This document shows, one piece after another, positions 23,787 through 32,857 of a stretch of 52,789 nt of DNA. The stretch is from the NCBI RefSeq assembly GCF_900141935.1, contig NZ_FQYX01000028.1:1-52789 (forward strand). The letters run 5' to 3'. The translations under genes were made by a program, and so were the position numbers. Source of the stretch: Arenibacter nanhaiticus (lineage in GTDB: Bacteria > Bacteroidota > Bacteroidia > Flavobacteriales > Flavobacteriaceae). The notes beneath the pieces were generated by a model. It made no database searches, was not told the DNA's origin, and was given only the letters and a program-made list of their open reading frames with translations. How positions within the stretch are numbered: position 1 is the stretch's first letter; every line of letters begins with the position of its first letter.

Positions 23787-25961
23787 CTAATGATTCATAT
23801 GCGTTTTGGCAAAGCTAAAAATACGCGCATAGAGTTCTATATAGGCGTCTTGCCCCCCTGTATTCTCATGTCCTGAAGTATAATCGATATCCATTAATAC
23901 AGGAGCCTTAGAGGAGTTATATTTTTGAAGTTGAGCAATATATTTACCACTATCCCATAAGGGAATGCGGTCATCATTACTACTTGGCATGAGTAAGGTT
24001 GCTGGATAATTCGTTTCTGGTTTAAGATTTAAATAGGGATCCATTTTAATAAGTCCTAGAAATTCCAGGCTATCTTTTACAGTCCCATATTCTAAATAAC
24101 TAGTACTACTGGTCGTAGTTGCAGATTCGAGCCCGAAGGGATGCATTCTAGGCACTTCCGCTATAAAGGATGAAAATAAGTCGGGAGAATCATTGACAGC
24201 CATACCTGCTGTAATTCCTCCAGCACTACTAGTGTACAAAGAAACTAATCCTTTTCGTGAATATCCGTTATCGAACAAAAATTCTGTACATGCAATTAAA
24301 TCTTTCCATGAATTCGATTTTAGGTTTTTCATGCCTTGAATGTGCCATTCTTTGCCTTTTTCGCCACCTCCTCGAACATGGGGAAAAGCTAATATTCCTC
24401 CTTGCCTTGCCCAATCGAGATAAATAGGAGAGAAAAAAGGACTCATACTCTCACCATTTGCTCCATAAACGTATACAAACACTTCATTGTTGTTGTCTTG
24501 TTTCATATCTTTTCGATAAACGAGAGAGAAAGGAACTTCTACTCCATCGTGAGAAACGACCATAACTTGTTTGGTAACAAGGTCTTTAAATTCTGGAAAT
24601 AAAGTACTTTCTACTAATCCTTCGTCAGTAAATTCCCCCTCTCGATCAATACGGTATCTGACGTAGTTAGACGTCCAACCATCCATTCCTATTCCAATGT
24701 TATTATGAACAACAGATTCGCCAAAAAAGGAGACGTAACCTGGAACAAAGGGTGTCGCAATTTGAATCTCATTACCTTGACCATCTATTTTAAATAATGA
24801 AACTTCGACCCCAAATTTTTCTCGGATAAAATAAATGTGATCCTTCGTAACCTCAAACTTAGTAATAGGATTTTCTTGGCTTCCTCTCGCAAGGATTAAA
24901 GGATCATCAAAACTTGGATTCTCAATTATTACCTGACAAATTTCATTCCCATTAGAAGTTGCTCTTCGATAGATAAAATACTGTCCTCTTATTTCTCCTT
25001 GATTATAATATATCCCATCCCCCGTTTTAAAGAAAGGTTTCCATTTTGGAGTTCCAGTAATTACATCCTTTGTGTTAGCGATAAAACTGTCATAGTAATC
25101 TCCTGATTTTGCAGCATAGGCAACTATATATGAATCCTTACTAGAACCTATTTTCACTTTGGGATAATAATCTGAAGGTATTTTTAAAGACTTTTCTTTT
25201 CCAAAGATTGGGGTTCTTTTCCCTGGATCTTCCCCTAGAAAATGGATTACGGAATAAGACTCTTTTTTATATTTCTTTTTAGATAATTCCACCTCTGGAA
25301 AATAGAGATAAATAAACCCCGAACTATCGGGTAACCACTCAATACCTCCGAAGTCAGGATTGATTTGCGTAATTTTTTCTTTTAGGATTCTTTTGTTTAC
25401 CAGATCATAAATAATCACAGTAGACGAAAAATCTTCCATGGGATCAAAACCTATAGCAACTTTGGTCCCGTCATGAGAAGGCTTTAGGTAATTTATGTTA
25501 GTGTTTTTATTGTTATAAGCACTAGCATTAAAAACTTCCGTTTCAAAATCTGACAATTTTTCTCGGTAATACAGGTTTTCAATATCATTTTGGTAATCAT
25601 AACGCGAATACAGGTAACTTCCTTTTTCAGTGATGCTTATTTTCCCTATATCTCCCAAAGATTTATTTTCTAAAGTGTGAAATCTATCTTTTAATTCACC
25701 TAAAAATCTATTAGTAGAAAAATAGTTTTCCGCTAAGGAGTCCTGACTTTTAAACCAGTTTTGGGTGCTAGTATCCTGTAAATTAGACAGACCATGATAG
25801 TTATCCAATACCTTTGTTCTAAAAAACTGTTCAGTTTTAGGACTGGGTTTAAGTTCTGGATAATCCAAAACAATACCAATCTTATCTCCATTACATGAAT
25901 AAAAAGCAATGAAAAACAATAAAAGATATTTCACAGTTCTTTTAAAATAAATCTTAACCAT
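23787..25961 (-). CDS. Prolyl-oligopeptidase-like (S9A) lipoprotein
   Basis: 724 residues. The N-terminus is a lipoprotein signal with AFYSC (Cys23). A beta-propeller region at about 70-460 includes YLYSRYDYQNDIENLYYRE and KVAIGFDPMEDFSSTV. The C-terminal alpha/beta-hydrolase has the S9A features PHVRGGGEKGKEWHIQG, a nucleophile in TSSAGG (Ser579; the usual first Gly is Thr), Asp664 in NDDR and His698 in SGHENTGG. It cleaves or joins short peptides after Pro in known families. It starts 22 bases after the 42-residue peptide gene, whose predicted core has two Pro residues. Maturation, macrocyclisation, or immunity by peptide cleavage in the periplasm are all possible roles. Confidence 0.85.
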   Translation of the reverse strand: MVKIYFKRTVKYLLLFFIAFYSCNGDKIGIVLDYPELKPSPKTEQFFRTKVLDNYHGLSNLQDTSTQNWFKSQDSLAENYFSTNRFLGELKDRFHTLENKSLGDIGKISITEKGSYLYSRYDYQNDIENLYYREKLSDFETEVFNASAYNNKNTNINYLKPSHDGTKVAIGFDPMEDFSSTVIIYDLVNKRILKEKITQINPDFGGIEWLPDSSGFIYLYFPEVELSKKKYKKESYSVIHFLGEDPGKRTPIFGKEKSLKIPSDYYPKVKIGSSKDSYIVAYAAKSGDYYDSFIANTKDVITGTPKWKPFFKTGDGIYYNQGEIRGQYFIYRRATSNGNEICQVIIENPSFDDPLILARGSQENPITKFEVTKDHIYFIREKFGVEVSLFKIDGQGNEIQIATPFVPGYVSFFGESVVHNNIGIGMDGWTSNYVRYRIDREGEFTDEGLVESTLFPEFKDLVTKQVMVVSHDGVEVPFSLVYRKDMKQDNNNEVFVYVYGANGESMSPFFSPIYLDWARQGGILAFPHVRGGGEKGKEWHIQGMKNLKSNSWKDLIACTEFLFDNGYSRKGLVSLYTSSAGGITAGMAVNDSPDLFSSFIAEVPRMHPFGLESATTTSSTSYLEYGTVKDSLEFLGLIKMDPYLNLKPETNYPATLLMPSSNDDRIPLWDSGKYIAQLQKYNSSKAPVLMDIDYTSGHENTGGQDAYIELYARIFSFAKTHMNH

Positions 25962-25983
25962 ATTAGGTGTGTTTAAGAATCAA

Positions 25984-26112
25984 TTATAGTTTAGTCCCAT
26001 TTCTTGGTTTTCTAATTTTATCCCTATCAATCGGTCCGTCTTCTCCTCCTCCTTTTATTTTTGTGAGGTTTCTCAATGCTCTCTTTTTGTAATCTTCCAA
26101 TTTTTTCTTCAT
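25984..26112 (-). CDS. Small double-glycine leader peptide (candidate exported peptide precursor)
   Basis: 42 residues, ATG at 26112 and TAA at 25984-25986. The Lys-rich N-terminal 23 residues (MKKKLEDYKKRALRNLTKIK then GGG) have the hydrophobic positions (Leu13, Leu16, Ile19) and Gly pair of leaders cut by C39 peptidases. Cleavage after Gly22 would release a 20-residue charged core beginning GEDGPIDRDK with Pro27 and Pro36; cleavage after Gly23 would remove one more. No Cys or Ser/Thr cluster is present, so lanthionine chemistry is unlikely. It is 79 bases after the AraC/TPR gene and 22 before the POP gene, between all the expected processing and export genes. Too small for ordinary ORF cut-offs. 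Confidence 0.72.
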   Translation of the reverse strand: MKKKLEDYKKRALRNLTKIKGGGEDGPIDRDKIRKPRNGTKL

Positions 26113-26191
26113 GATTTAAAGTTGTTATAAATTAATTAATAGAACAATTTAGTTTGATTCCTTAAAATCTCCTAGATACACCAACCGTCAT

Positions 26192-27925
26192 TTATAAACG
26201 ACGATCAATCCCCCTGACTTTTAGTTCCTTCAAGAACTTGGAAGGGTATACTCCAGTTTTTTTATAAAATGCTTTTGAAAAGGACTCCCCTGTTTTAAAC
26301 CCGAAGGTTTCCGCCAATCCTTGATAGTTATATTTTAATAGTTCCGGTTTTGTTGTAAGCTCCTCTATAGCAGTCGAAATTTTAAGCCCATTTATATATC
26401 TCGGGAAACTCATTTGTTTGTAATGATTGATGATTATTGACAAATAAGAGGTGTTTGTGTCCATTTCTTGAGCCAATTGGGCCATATCAAGATCTTTTCT
26501 CAAATAAAGGTCGGACTCTTCAAAAGCTTCCAATTTCTCCAAAAGTCCATTCCTTATTTCTTCTGGTACAGATGTCGGATGTTCCCCTACTTTCCGAGGA
26601 GGAGATTTTAACTGCTTTGAGCCTTCCATCAACATTAGTACCTTTTGTTTTGTCCTTCGTGCTCTGATATAATAGTAAGGCCCTACCAGCATACCAAGTA
26701 CGGCCATAGATCCTAAAATTAGGATCCAATTACTTTTTACCTTTAGTAGTTCCTCCGCTTTCCTTTTCTGTATTTTCAAATATGGTATATCATAAGCCAT
26801 AGTAGCCTGCTGAATAACCCCTTTTTGTTCAATAGCCATCAAACTATCGTGAAAAATCAATTTTTCGAGAGACTCAATTTCCCGTTCCTGGTCATCTTGT
26901 AAACTATAATGTATTGCCAATTGCTGATATACTTCCTTGACTTTCTCAAAAGGCTCCTTGGTTTCTTCAATTATGGAATCAATTTGTTTATAATAGGAAA
27001 TAGCCAATAAATCATCACCTGACTTTTGGGCAATCTTTCCAAGGTAATACAACTTCATAGCCTTGCCTGTCCCTTCCAATTGATTGCTATATTTTATAAG
27101 TGTGTCCTTGGCCTTTTCATAATTATGTTCATAATAATCTAATTGTGCCCCCACTAAAACCAAATCGCGATGTTCCATGGTGTCATTAACTAAAATTGCC
27201 CTTTGGATACCTTCGTTTAAATAAAGTCGGGAAGAGTCTAATTGGGACAACTTTAGATGTGCTAGGGATAGGTTGTACATCAATATCATATAATCCTCAT
27301 AATACCTATTTTTATAATCTTCCTCTCTCTTTAGTTCATGCAAGGTCCTAGTGTATATGTCAGCTGCGGCGTGTGATTGTCCGTTTAGATTTCTTATAGC
27401 AGCTATGGCCATGGAACTTAATAGTTGGTGGTCAAGGTTGTTTTTTTCTAAAGCAAGATCGTAAGCTAATATGTAATTATGTAAGGCTAATCGATAATCG
27501 CCTTTTTCATACCAAATCATAGCCTTAAGAATATAACCCAAAGTAGGGTATTCCGGATTCTTGCTGTCTGCAGTCACTAAAACAATTGAGTCAGCGTAAC
27601 TTATCGCTAATTTCGGTTCTTCTATCATCGAGCGATAATAATACGCAAAGGCCATTTCCAAAGCATTGGACTCACTTTTAGCTTTTTGCACATGGATATC
27701 TGTCAATTTCCGAAGACGATTTAGTTCGTTTTTCTCATATGCCTCATCCTCTAGTTCCATGAATTGCTCATAGGTCAGATGAATTAAAGAGTCGGTACTT
27801 AGATCAACAGTTACCATAGGTGACGCCTTATCTTGAGAAATGCCACCTATCCCAAAAAAACAAGAAAACACTAATCCCATTAGAAGATTTAAGTCACGCC
27901 TACGATATGTAATAATTTTCATCAT
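26192..27925 (-). CDS. TPR-containing membrane protein with C-terminal AraC-type DNA-binding domain
   Basis: 577 residues from ATG 27925 (alternative ATG 27922); a longer frame overlaps the HlyD gene. A signal or anchor segment lies at about residues 12-30. The middle consists of TPR-like helical repeats (AISYADSIV, KGDYRLALHNYILAYD, AKDTLIKYSNQLEG). A transmembrane segment near residues 405-425 (WILILGSMAVLGMLVGPYYY) follows. The last 110 residues are an AraC double helix-turn-helix (LAQEMDTNTSYLSIIINHY and GLAETFGFKTGESFSKAFYK). Such proteins may sense a peptide outside and regulate genes inside; that is inference. It starts two bases after the HlyD stop. Confidence 0.82.
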   Translation of the reverse strand: MMKIITYRRRDLNLLMGLVFSCFFGIGGISQDKASPMVTVDLSTDSLIHLTYEQFMELEDEAYEKNELNRLRKLTDIHVQKAKSESNALEMAFAYYYRSMIEEPKLAISYADSIVLVTADSKNPEYPTLGYILKAMIWYEKGDYRLALHNYILAYDLALEKNNLDHQLLSSMAIAAIRNLNGQSHAAADIYTRTLHELKREEDYKNRYYEDYMILMYNLSLAHLKLSQLDSSRLYLNEGIQRAILVNDTMEHRDLVLVGAQLDYYEHNYEKAKDTLIKYSNQLEGTGKAMKLYYLGKIAQKSGDDLLAISYYKQIDSIIEETKEPFEKVKEVYQQLAIHYSLQDDQEREIESLEKLIFHDSLMAIEQKGVIQQATMAYDIPYLKIQKRKAEELLKVKSNWILILGSMAVLGMLVGPYYYIRARRTKQKVLMLMEGSKQLKSPPRKVGEHPTSVPEEIRNGLLEKLEAFEESDLYLRKDLDMAQLAQEMDTNTSYLSIIINHYKQMSFPRYINGLKISTAIEELTTKPELLKYNYQGLAETFGFKTGESFSKAFYKKTGVYPSKFLKELKVRGIDRRL

Positions 27926-27927
27926 TA

Positions 27928-29217
27928 CTAATTTGACCAAAGATTTCTGAATTGATAAAAAACACGTTGTAGCAGGGTAACTTCCGCCAAAATAATTTCG
28001 GCGGCACCTGTCATTTCTTGCTTAAATTCCAAGGTTTTACCATAGGATGTATTAAGATTGTTGAGCTCAACATAAACTACATACTCCTGATTACCGCCTG
28101 TTTTGGGAACTTCAGAAATTGTTTTTATTTTTCCATCAAGGGTTCCCCATTCTCGATAGGGATAATTTTCAAGTTTGATAATGACCCGTTGTCCCTTCTT
28201 AATTTTTCCCGAATTACGAATGGGTACTTGGCATCTGGCAACCAGTTCTTGTTTACCAATGGGAACGATAGTAAAAACAACTTGCCCCTCCTGTATATTT
28301 TGATATTTCCCCCAAACATCAAAAAACGATAGTCTTCCAGAAATAGGGCTTCTTAATAGATTCTTATCTTCCCAATCAATGAGCGCAGCTAAAAGCTCTT
28401 GCTTCGAAAACTCTAGATTTGAAACATAAACATCTCTATTTTTGATCAATGAATTTTTAAACAGCATTTTGCTGATTTTAATCCGAGATTGCTCTAATTG
28501 CAAATGATTTAATTCTTGTTTTAGATTATTATATTGACGTTTTACCTTTAAATAGCCTCTTTCATTTTTCTCAAATTCTTGCAACGATATCACCCCCTTT
28601 TCGAATAATATCCGATAACGTTCATAGTTAATTTTCGAAATTTCCAAATCGCGTCCCAACACAAGTATTTCTTCTCCCTTATTCCGGATAGTCCCATTGT
28701 TTGTAATAGCTTGCTGTTCTAATTCTATGGTTTTCAATTCCTCGTTATTGAGATTTTGATACAACAATAAGTTTCGATACGCATCAAGAAAGCTGTTATA
28801 AAAAGGACGAATTTGATGACCAAGCTTTAACTCGCTAGAAAATTGATTAGCTAAGTTTCCTAAATCTGAATTCAAAAGATTCTTAGAAGAAAGTTGTTCC
28901 TTAAGCTCGGTAATTTCATTTACATTTCCTGGGCTTTCCAATACACCTAAAATATCTCCTTTGGAAACAATATCATTAGGACTTTTATAAATCTCAACTA
29001 TTCTGCCGGTGTGTTTAGCTATTATATGAGCTGGAGGTTCAAGGGAGGTTAACACTAATGATGCATTAATTTGCTCATTAAAGGAAAAAACGGATGCAAA
29101 CGCAATAACTATAACAAAAAAAACAAATATCAAAACTATACCCCAACGAATCATCCAAATAGGCTTCCTTTTTATATAGGAGGATTCATCATAAAAATGA
29201 ATGTTTTGCTCTTCCAT
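27928..29217 (-). CDS. HlyD-family secretion adaptor for the C39 exporter
   Basis: 429 residues. One transmembrane segment near residues 25-46 (WGIVLIFVFFVIVIAFASVF), then a biotinyl/lipoyl-type half (IIAKHTGRIVEIYKSPNDIV, KGDILGVLESPG). A long coiled coil at about residues 95-260 follows, then the second lipoyl half (SPISGRLSFFD) and a beta-barrel (VARCQVPIRNSGKIKKGQRV). This is the membrane-fusion partner of bacteriocin and peptide exporters. It begins four bases after the ABC gene stop and ends just before the regulator gene, so the genes are translationally close. The partner outer-membrane channel is not in this operon. Confidence 0.88.
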   Translation of the reverse strand: MEEQNIHFYDESSYIKRKPIWMIRWGIVLIFVFFVIVIAFASVFSFNEQINASLVLTSLEPPAHIIAKHTGRIVEIYKSPNDIVSKGDILGVLESPGNVNEITELKEQLSSKNLLNSDLGNLANQFSSELKLGHQIRPFYNSFLDAYRNLLLYQNLNNEELKTIELEQQAITNNGTIRNKGEEILVLGRDLEISKINYERYRILFEKGVISLQEFEKNERGYLKVKRQYNNLKQELNHLQLEQSRIKISKMLFKNSLIKNRDVYVSNLEFSKQELLAALIDWEDKNLLRSPISGRLSFFDVWGKYQNIQEGQVVFTIVPIGKQELVARCQVPIRNSGKIKKGQRVIIKLENYPYREWGTLDGKIKTISEVPKTGGNQEYVVYVELNNLNTSYGKTLEFKQEMTGAAEIILAEVTLLQRVFYQFRNLWSN

Positions 29218-29221
29218 AGCC

Positions 29222-31399
29222 CTACAGTTGATTTTGGATTAGATTATAATACTTCCCTTTACCTTCAATTAATTCCTGATGGTTTCCTTGTTCTACGATC
29301 TTCCCTTTATCCATCACTAAAATCTGATCGGCATTACGGATCGTAGACAACCGATGGGCAACAATAATTACTGTTTTCCCTTTATAAAACGATTTTAAAT
29401 TCTCTGTAATAACCGACTCATTTTTAGCATCCAACGCACTTGTTGCCTCATCAAATAAAAGGACGTCCGGGTTTTTATAGATAATTCTTGCAATTAATAA
29501 TCGTTGTTTTTCACCACCACTTAGGATACTGCCATTCTCACCTATTTTTGTATCTAAACCTAAAGGAAGGTTCTCGATTAGATCGTTGAGATTGGCCTTA
29601 CTCACGGCTTCTTGCAACCGCCTTCTGTTTGTTGGCTCATTAGCTTTTGATTCTGTAATATTTCTCTCTAAGGTATCATTGAATAACATACTATCTTGAA
29701 GAACCGCACCACAATTCTCCCGCCACCTTTTCGTGTTTATGTATTTTAAATTCTCCTTACCTATAGTTACTTTTCCATTTTTAGGCTCGTAAAGTTTTAG
29801 AAGAATTTTAAAAAGAGTAGTTTTCCCAGAACCGCTGGCACCAACAATTGCAGTTACCTTATCTATTGGAATAGTTGCGTTGATATTATCTAACACCCTA
29901 TGGGTGTCTTTTTCTCCATATCCAAAAGCTAAGCCTGTAAAAACAATATCCCCTCTTACTAGAACATTCTCTTTATTTATTGGAATGCTCCCCAATTCCT
30001 GAGAATGAATCTCAGATAGGCGTTTCAATGAAAGAGTTGCTCTTTGTAATCCGATTATAAAATCCAAGGTATTTGATATGGGTATTGAAAGACTCCCTAC
30101 GATGAATTGAATAGCTAACATGGTCCCTAATGTAATTTCCCCAAACACCACTGCCTTTGCCGACCAAAAAATTATAAATATACTGGTCATTTCATTAAGG
30201 AATAAACCTCCTTTTAACTGTACTTGATCTACTTTTAAAAAATTGGTTTTTAATCTATATAACCTTATTTGCACATTTTTCCATTCCAATTTCCGGCGTC
30301 TTTCAGATCCATTGAGCTTTATTTCTCGTACAGCTGTTATCAATTGAATCAATAAGGATTGTTCCTTCATGTTCAAGTTAAATAGCTTATGATCCAATAG
30401 AGCTTTATGTTTTAAAAAAAGAAAGGTCCACCCCATAAAGAGTAAGTTTCCCATCAGGAAAATTATCAATATTTCCATATTGAAATAACCCAATACCATA
30501 GCAAAAACAAGGATACTAAATAAATCGAAAGCAATGGACAGAGAACGTCCGCCCAAAAACTCCTCTATTCGATGATGGTCATTGATTCGCTGCATAAAAT
30601 CCCCAGTAGATTTGGAGTCAAAATATGCTATAGGCATTAGCATCAATTTATCCAAAAAATCCGAAATCATCGATATGTTAATCTGGGTTGACATATGATG
30701 TAAAAGCCAGTCTCTTATGACCTCAGATATTAGCCGGGTTATAAAAAGAAATACTTGAGCGATAACAATCAATTGTATAAAGCTGATGTTTTCAAAGTCA
30801 ATACCATAATCTACAAGACTCTGCGTTAATAAAGGAAGTGACAATTGAATTATTGCGGCTAGGAAAAGACCAAGACATAGTTGTCCGATGTAATCTTTAA
30901 AAGGCAATAAATACTGGTACAAGAAGCTTAGACTATTATCGGACTTAGCTTCATCTTGAAAATGGTTAAACTTAAGCTTAGGTTCCGCTAATAAAAGGAT
31001 GCCCTTTCCATTTTTCTTGGCCGCCCACCTTTCCGAAAATTCAGAATGACTATACTTGGAAAGACCAATAGCTGGATCCGAAACATAAATGGTCTTTTTT
31101 GTTGTCTTATAAACCACTAAAAAGTGATTATTCTCCCAGTGTGCAACAGCAGGTAATGGAATGTCATTCACTAACTCTTTAATATCCGATCGTATCCCTA
31201 TGGCTTCCATACCGATCATATCTAAGGCTTCAGATAGCCCTGCCATGGACACTCCCCCATTTTGTAAGCTAGATATTCTTCTGAGATAATCTAGGTTAAA
31301 ATCTTTACCGTAATGTTTGGCTATGATTTTTAAGCATGTAGGACCGCAATCCATTTGATCGAGTTGACGATAATTGGGAAATATCACGGTTCCAAGCAT
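29222..31399 (-). CDS. C39-peptidase-containing ABC exporter (bacteriocin/peptide secretion)
   Basis: 725 residues. The N-terminal C39 protease domain has the catalytic Cys18 in MDCGPTC, His92 in NHFLVVY and Asp108 in SDPA. Transmembrane segments follow at about residues 160-430. The nucleotide-binding domain has Walker A GASGSGKTT, the signature LSGGEKQR, Walker B LLFDEATSALD and the H-loop AHRLST. It removes a double-glycine leader and exports the core peptide across the inner membrane. It is the first gene of the operon, and the predicted substrate is the small peptide encoded at 25984-26112. Confidence 0.93.
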   Translation of the reverse strand: MLGTVIFPNYRQLDQMDCGPTCLKIIAKHYGKDFNLDYLRRISSLQNGGVSMAGLSEALDMIGMEAIGIRSDIKELVNDIPLPAVAHWENNHFLVVYKTTKKTIYVSDPAIGLSKYSHSEFSERWAAKKNGKGILLLAEPKLKFNHFQDEAKSDNSLSFLYQYLLPFKDYIGQLCLGLFLAAIIQLSLPLLTQSLVDYGIDFENISFIQLIVIAQVFLFITRLISEVIRDWLLHHMSTQINISMISDFLDKLMLMPIAYFDSKSTGDFMQRINDHHRIEEFLGGRSLSIAFDLFSILVFAMVLGYFNMEILIIFLMGNLLFMGWTFLFLKHKALLDHKLFNLNMKEQSLLIQLITAVREIKLNGSERRRKLEWKNVQIRLYRLKTNFLKVDQVQLKGGLFLNEMTSIFIIFWSAKAVVFGEITLGTMLAIQFIVGSLSIPISNTLDFIIGLQRATLSLKRLSEIHSQELGSIPINKENVLVRGDIVFTGLAFGYGEKDTHRVLDNINATIPIDKVTAIVGASGSGKTTLFKILLKLYEPKNGKVTIGKENLKYINTKRWRENCGAVLQDSMLFNDTLERNITESKANEPTNRRRLQEAVSKANLNDLIENLPLGLDTKIGENGSILSGGEKQRLLIARIIYKNPDVLLFDEATSALDAKNESVITENLKSFYKGKTVIIVAHRLSTIRNADQILVMDKGKIVEQGNHQELIEGKGKYYNLIQNQL

Positions 31400-32090
31400 T
31401 TTTGTATTTCAGTTATACTATCCTAAAGTAATTTAAATACTCCTTTTAAATTACTGATTATCATGATGGTTTATAAATGAAGGCCAATTGATAGTGAACA
31501 AAATATATTCTCAAATCCCTTGCGAGAGAATATTAGCTCTAAACCGCTAAATTTTGTTTTTGGCTACTTTAAACTTTAAAGAAAATGTAGAAAAAGCTTT
31601 GATAAACCCTTGAAAAGCACATGCTAATTTGACAAAGTCTCATTAAAAATGTAAGACGAAATTAAAAGCTGTAAACTTTAATTAAAATCCTGACAGTTAA
31701 TTTAAAATAATTTTAACCATATTTTTCTTTGTAAAAAGATATAGTATTATAAATAACTTATTCTGATAAATAAGTTAGTCTGCACAAAATACTCGTTGTA
31801 AATCAAATTGTTTTATAAAACAATTTGAAAAATTGTAATCTTCTTAGTAGATAAAAGATTGTAGGGTGGGTTTATTTAATTCCTAGCAATACGAGACTGA
31901 TACCTTACATGGGAATGCTTATGTATGTGTTTTCTTAGGAGACGACACCCGTCCCCTTTTCCCAGCGGTAATTGTTTTGAATGTTCCCACCTTCCCCGGG
32001 TAATAGCCCTATTATAACCTAATTTTTTTGAAGTAAAAAAGTATTAATGAAGAGCACATTATGGATACAATCCCTTGTAAAAATCAGTTT
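31400..32090. promoter_or_regulatory. Upstream region of the peptide-export operon with two palindromes
   Basis: About 690 non-coding bases. A perfect 26-bp palindrome occupies 31803-31828 (half-site TCAAATTGTTTTA). A second inverted repeat, TAACTTATT (31754-31762) / AATAAGTTA (31769-31777), lies 25 bases nearer the operon. Both are about 350-430 bases upstream of the ABC gene and could bind a regulator, such as the operon's own AraC-type protein. Short minus-strand frames (for example 13 codons near 31461) have no leader motif. No clear promoter was found. Confidence 0.45.
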
Positions 32091-32342
32091 TTAAAATAAT
32101 TCTAAGGTTTCTATCCAATGTTTTCCTTCAGGAGTAATGATCAGTTGTGGGGGTGATATAAAGGATATATGTCCGTTGCCTCCCATAAACCTACGTTGTT
32201 TATAATCTATCAGGCCTTCCTCCTTCATTTTCTTGGCAATACGGGTGGCTTCATTTGGGTCTAAGCAAATATGGGTTATTCGTACAAAGCCTCTTTCCTG
32301 GTTTTTGTAAAGAAATTCTAGTATGGAACGATATAGATTCAT
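32091..32342 (-). CDS. Small winged-helix-type hypothetical protein
   Basis: 83 residues, soluble. The sequence reads like a winged helix: FLYKNQERGFVRITHICLDP forms the first helices, NEATRIAKKMKEEGLIDYKQ a recognition helix, and a wing follows with MGGNGHISFISPPQLIITPE. It resembles small MarR/DUF-type regulators, but the family was not recognised. It is transcribed toward the peptide operon and separated from it by about 690 bases. A link to that operon is possible but not shown. Confidence 0.5.
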   Translation of the reverse strand: MNLYRSILEFLYKNQERGFVRITHICLDPNEATRIAKKMKEEGLIDYKQRRFMGGNGHISFISPPQLIITPEGKHWIETLELF

Positions 32343-32857
32343 AACTGAATAATTTTATAATCCTGTAGGTAATACCTATTTAGCAAAGAAAGCAATTTAA
32401 CCTACAAAAGGACTAAAATATTAGTTAAAATTCCTACATCATCAAATAGCAAGCTCTTACTTCTTAATATTTTTAGGTATCCATAGATTGCTATTCATAT
32501 CATTTCTGAATATTTCTGACCAAAACTACAAGGAAGGCAGTGTATTAAGTAGTACCCCAGAAGAACACGGCTAATTCTTAAGTCATAATCATATATACTT
32601 ATAAGTTTTTAAGTCTTAATTAATCAATATTTACTTACATATTTAAAAATTCACGATATTAGCGAATTCATTTATAGAATATAAAAACCTTTATTGGAAT
32701 TTCCCTCTTATAATGAAAAGTATAATTGAATAACGGTCTTGTTCTATAACTGTTATTCAATTTAATAAAAAGCTCAAATATTCCATTTTTGACATAAAAA
32801 TGGGTGGTTGTGTTTAAGTGTGGTAAAAAAACATAACTGAATATTAAATATTAAATA
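32343..32857. other. Non-coding region with an 11-bp inverted repeat
   Basis: About 515 AT-rich bases between divergent genes. AATTGAATAAC (32724-32734) and GTTATTCAATT (32752-32762) are a perfect inverted repeat with a 17-base loop; the loop-side sequence TAACGGTCTTG resembles attC-like repeats common in Bacteroidota accessory DNA. It lies 95 bases upstream of the SHOCT/WG gene. No gene is supported here. Confidence 0.4.

Noticed and set aside
31461-31618. Very short minus-strand frames (13 and 17 codons) upstream of the ABC exporter as extra peptide precursors
   Set aside because: They have no double-glycine leader or conserved pattern.
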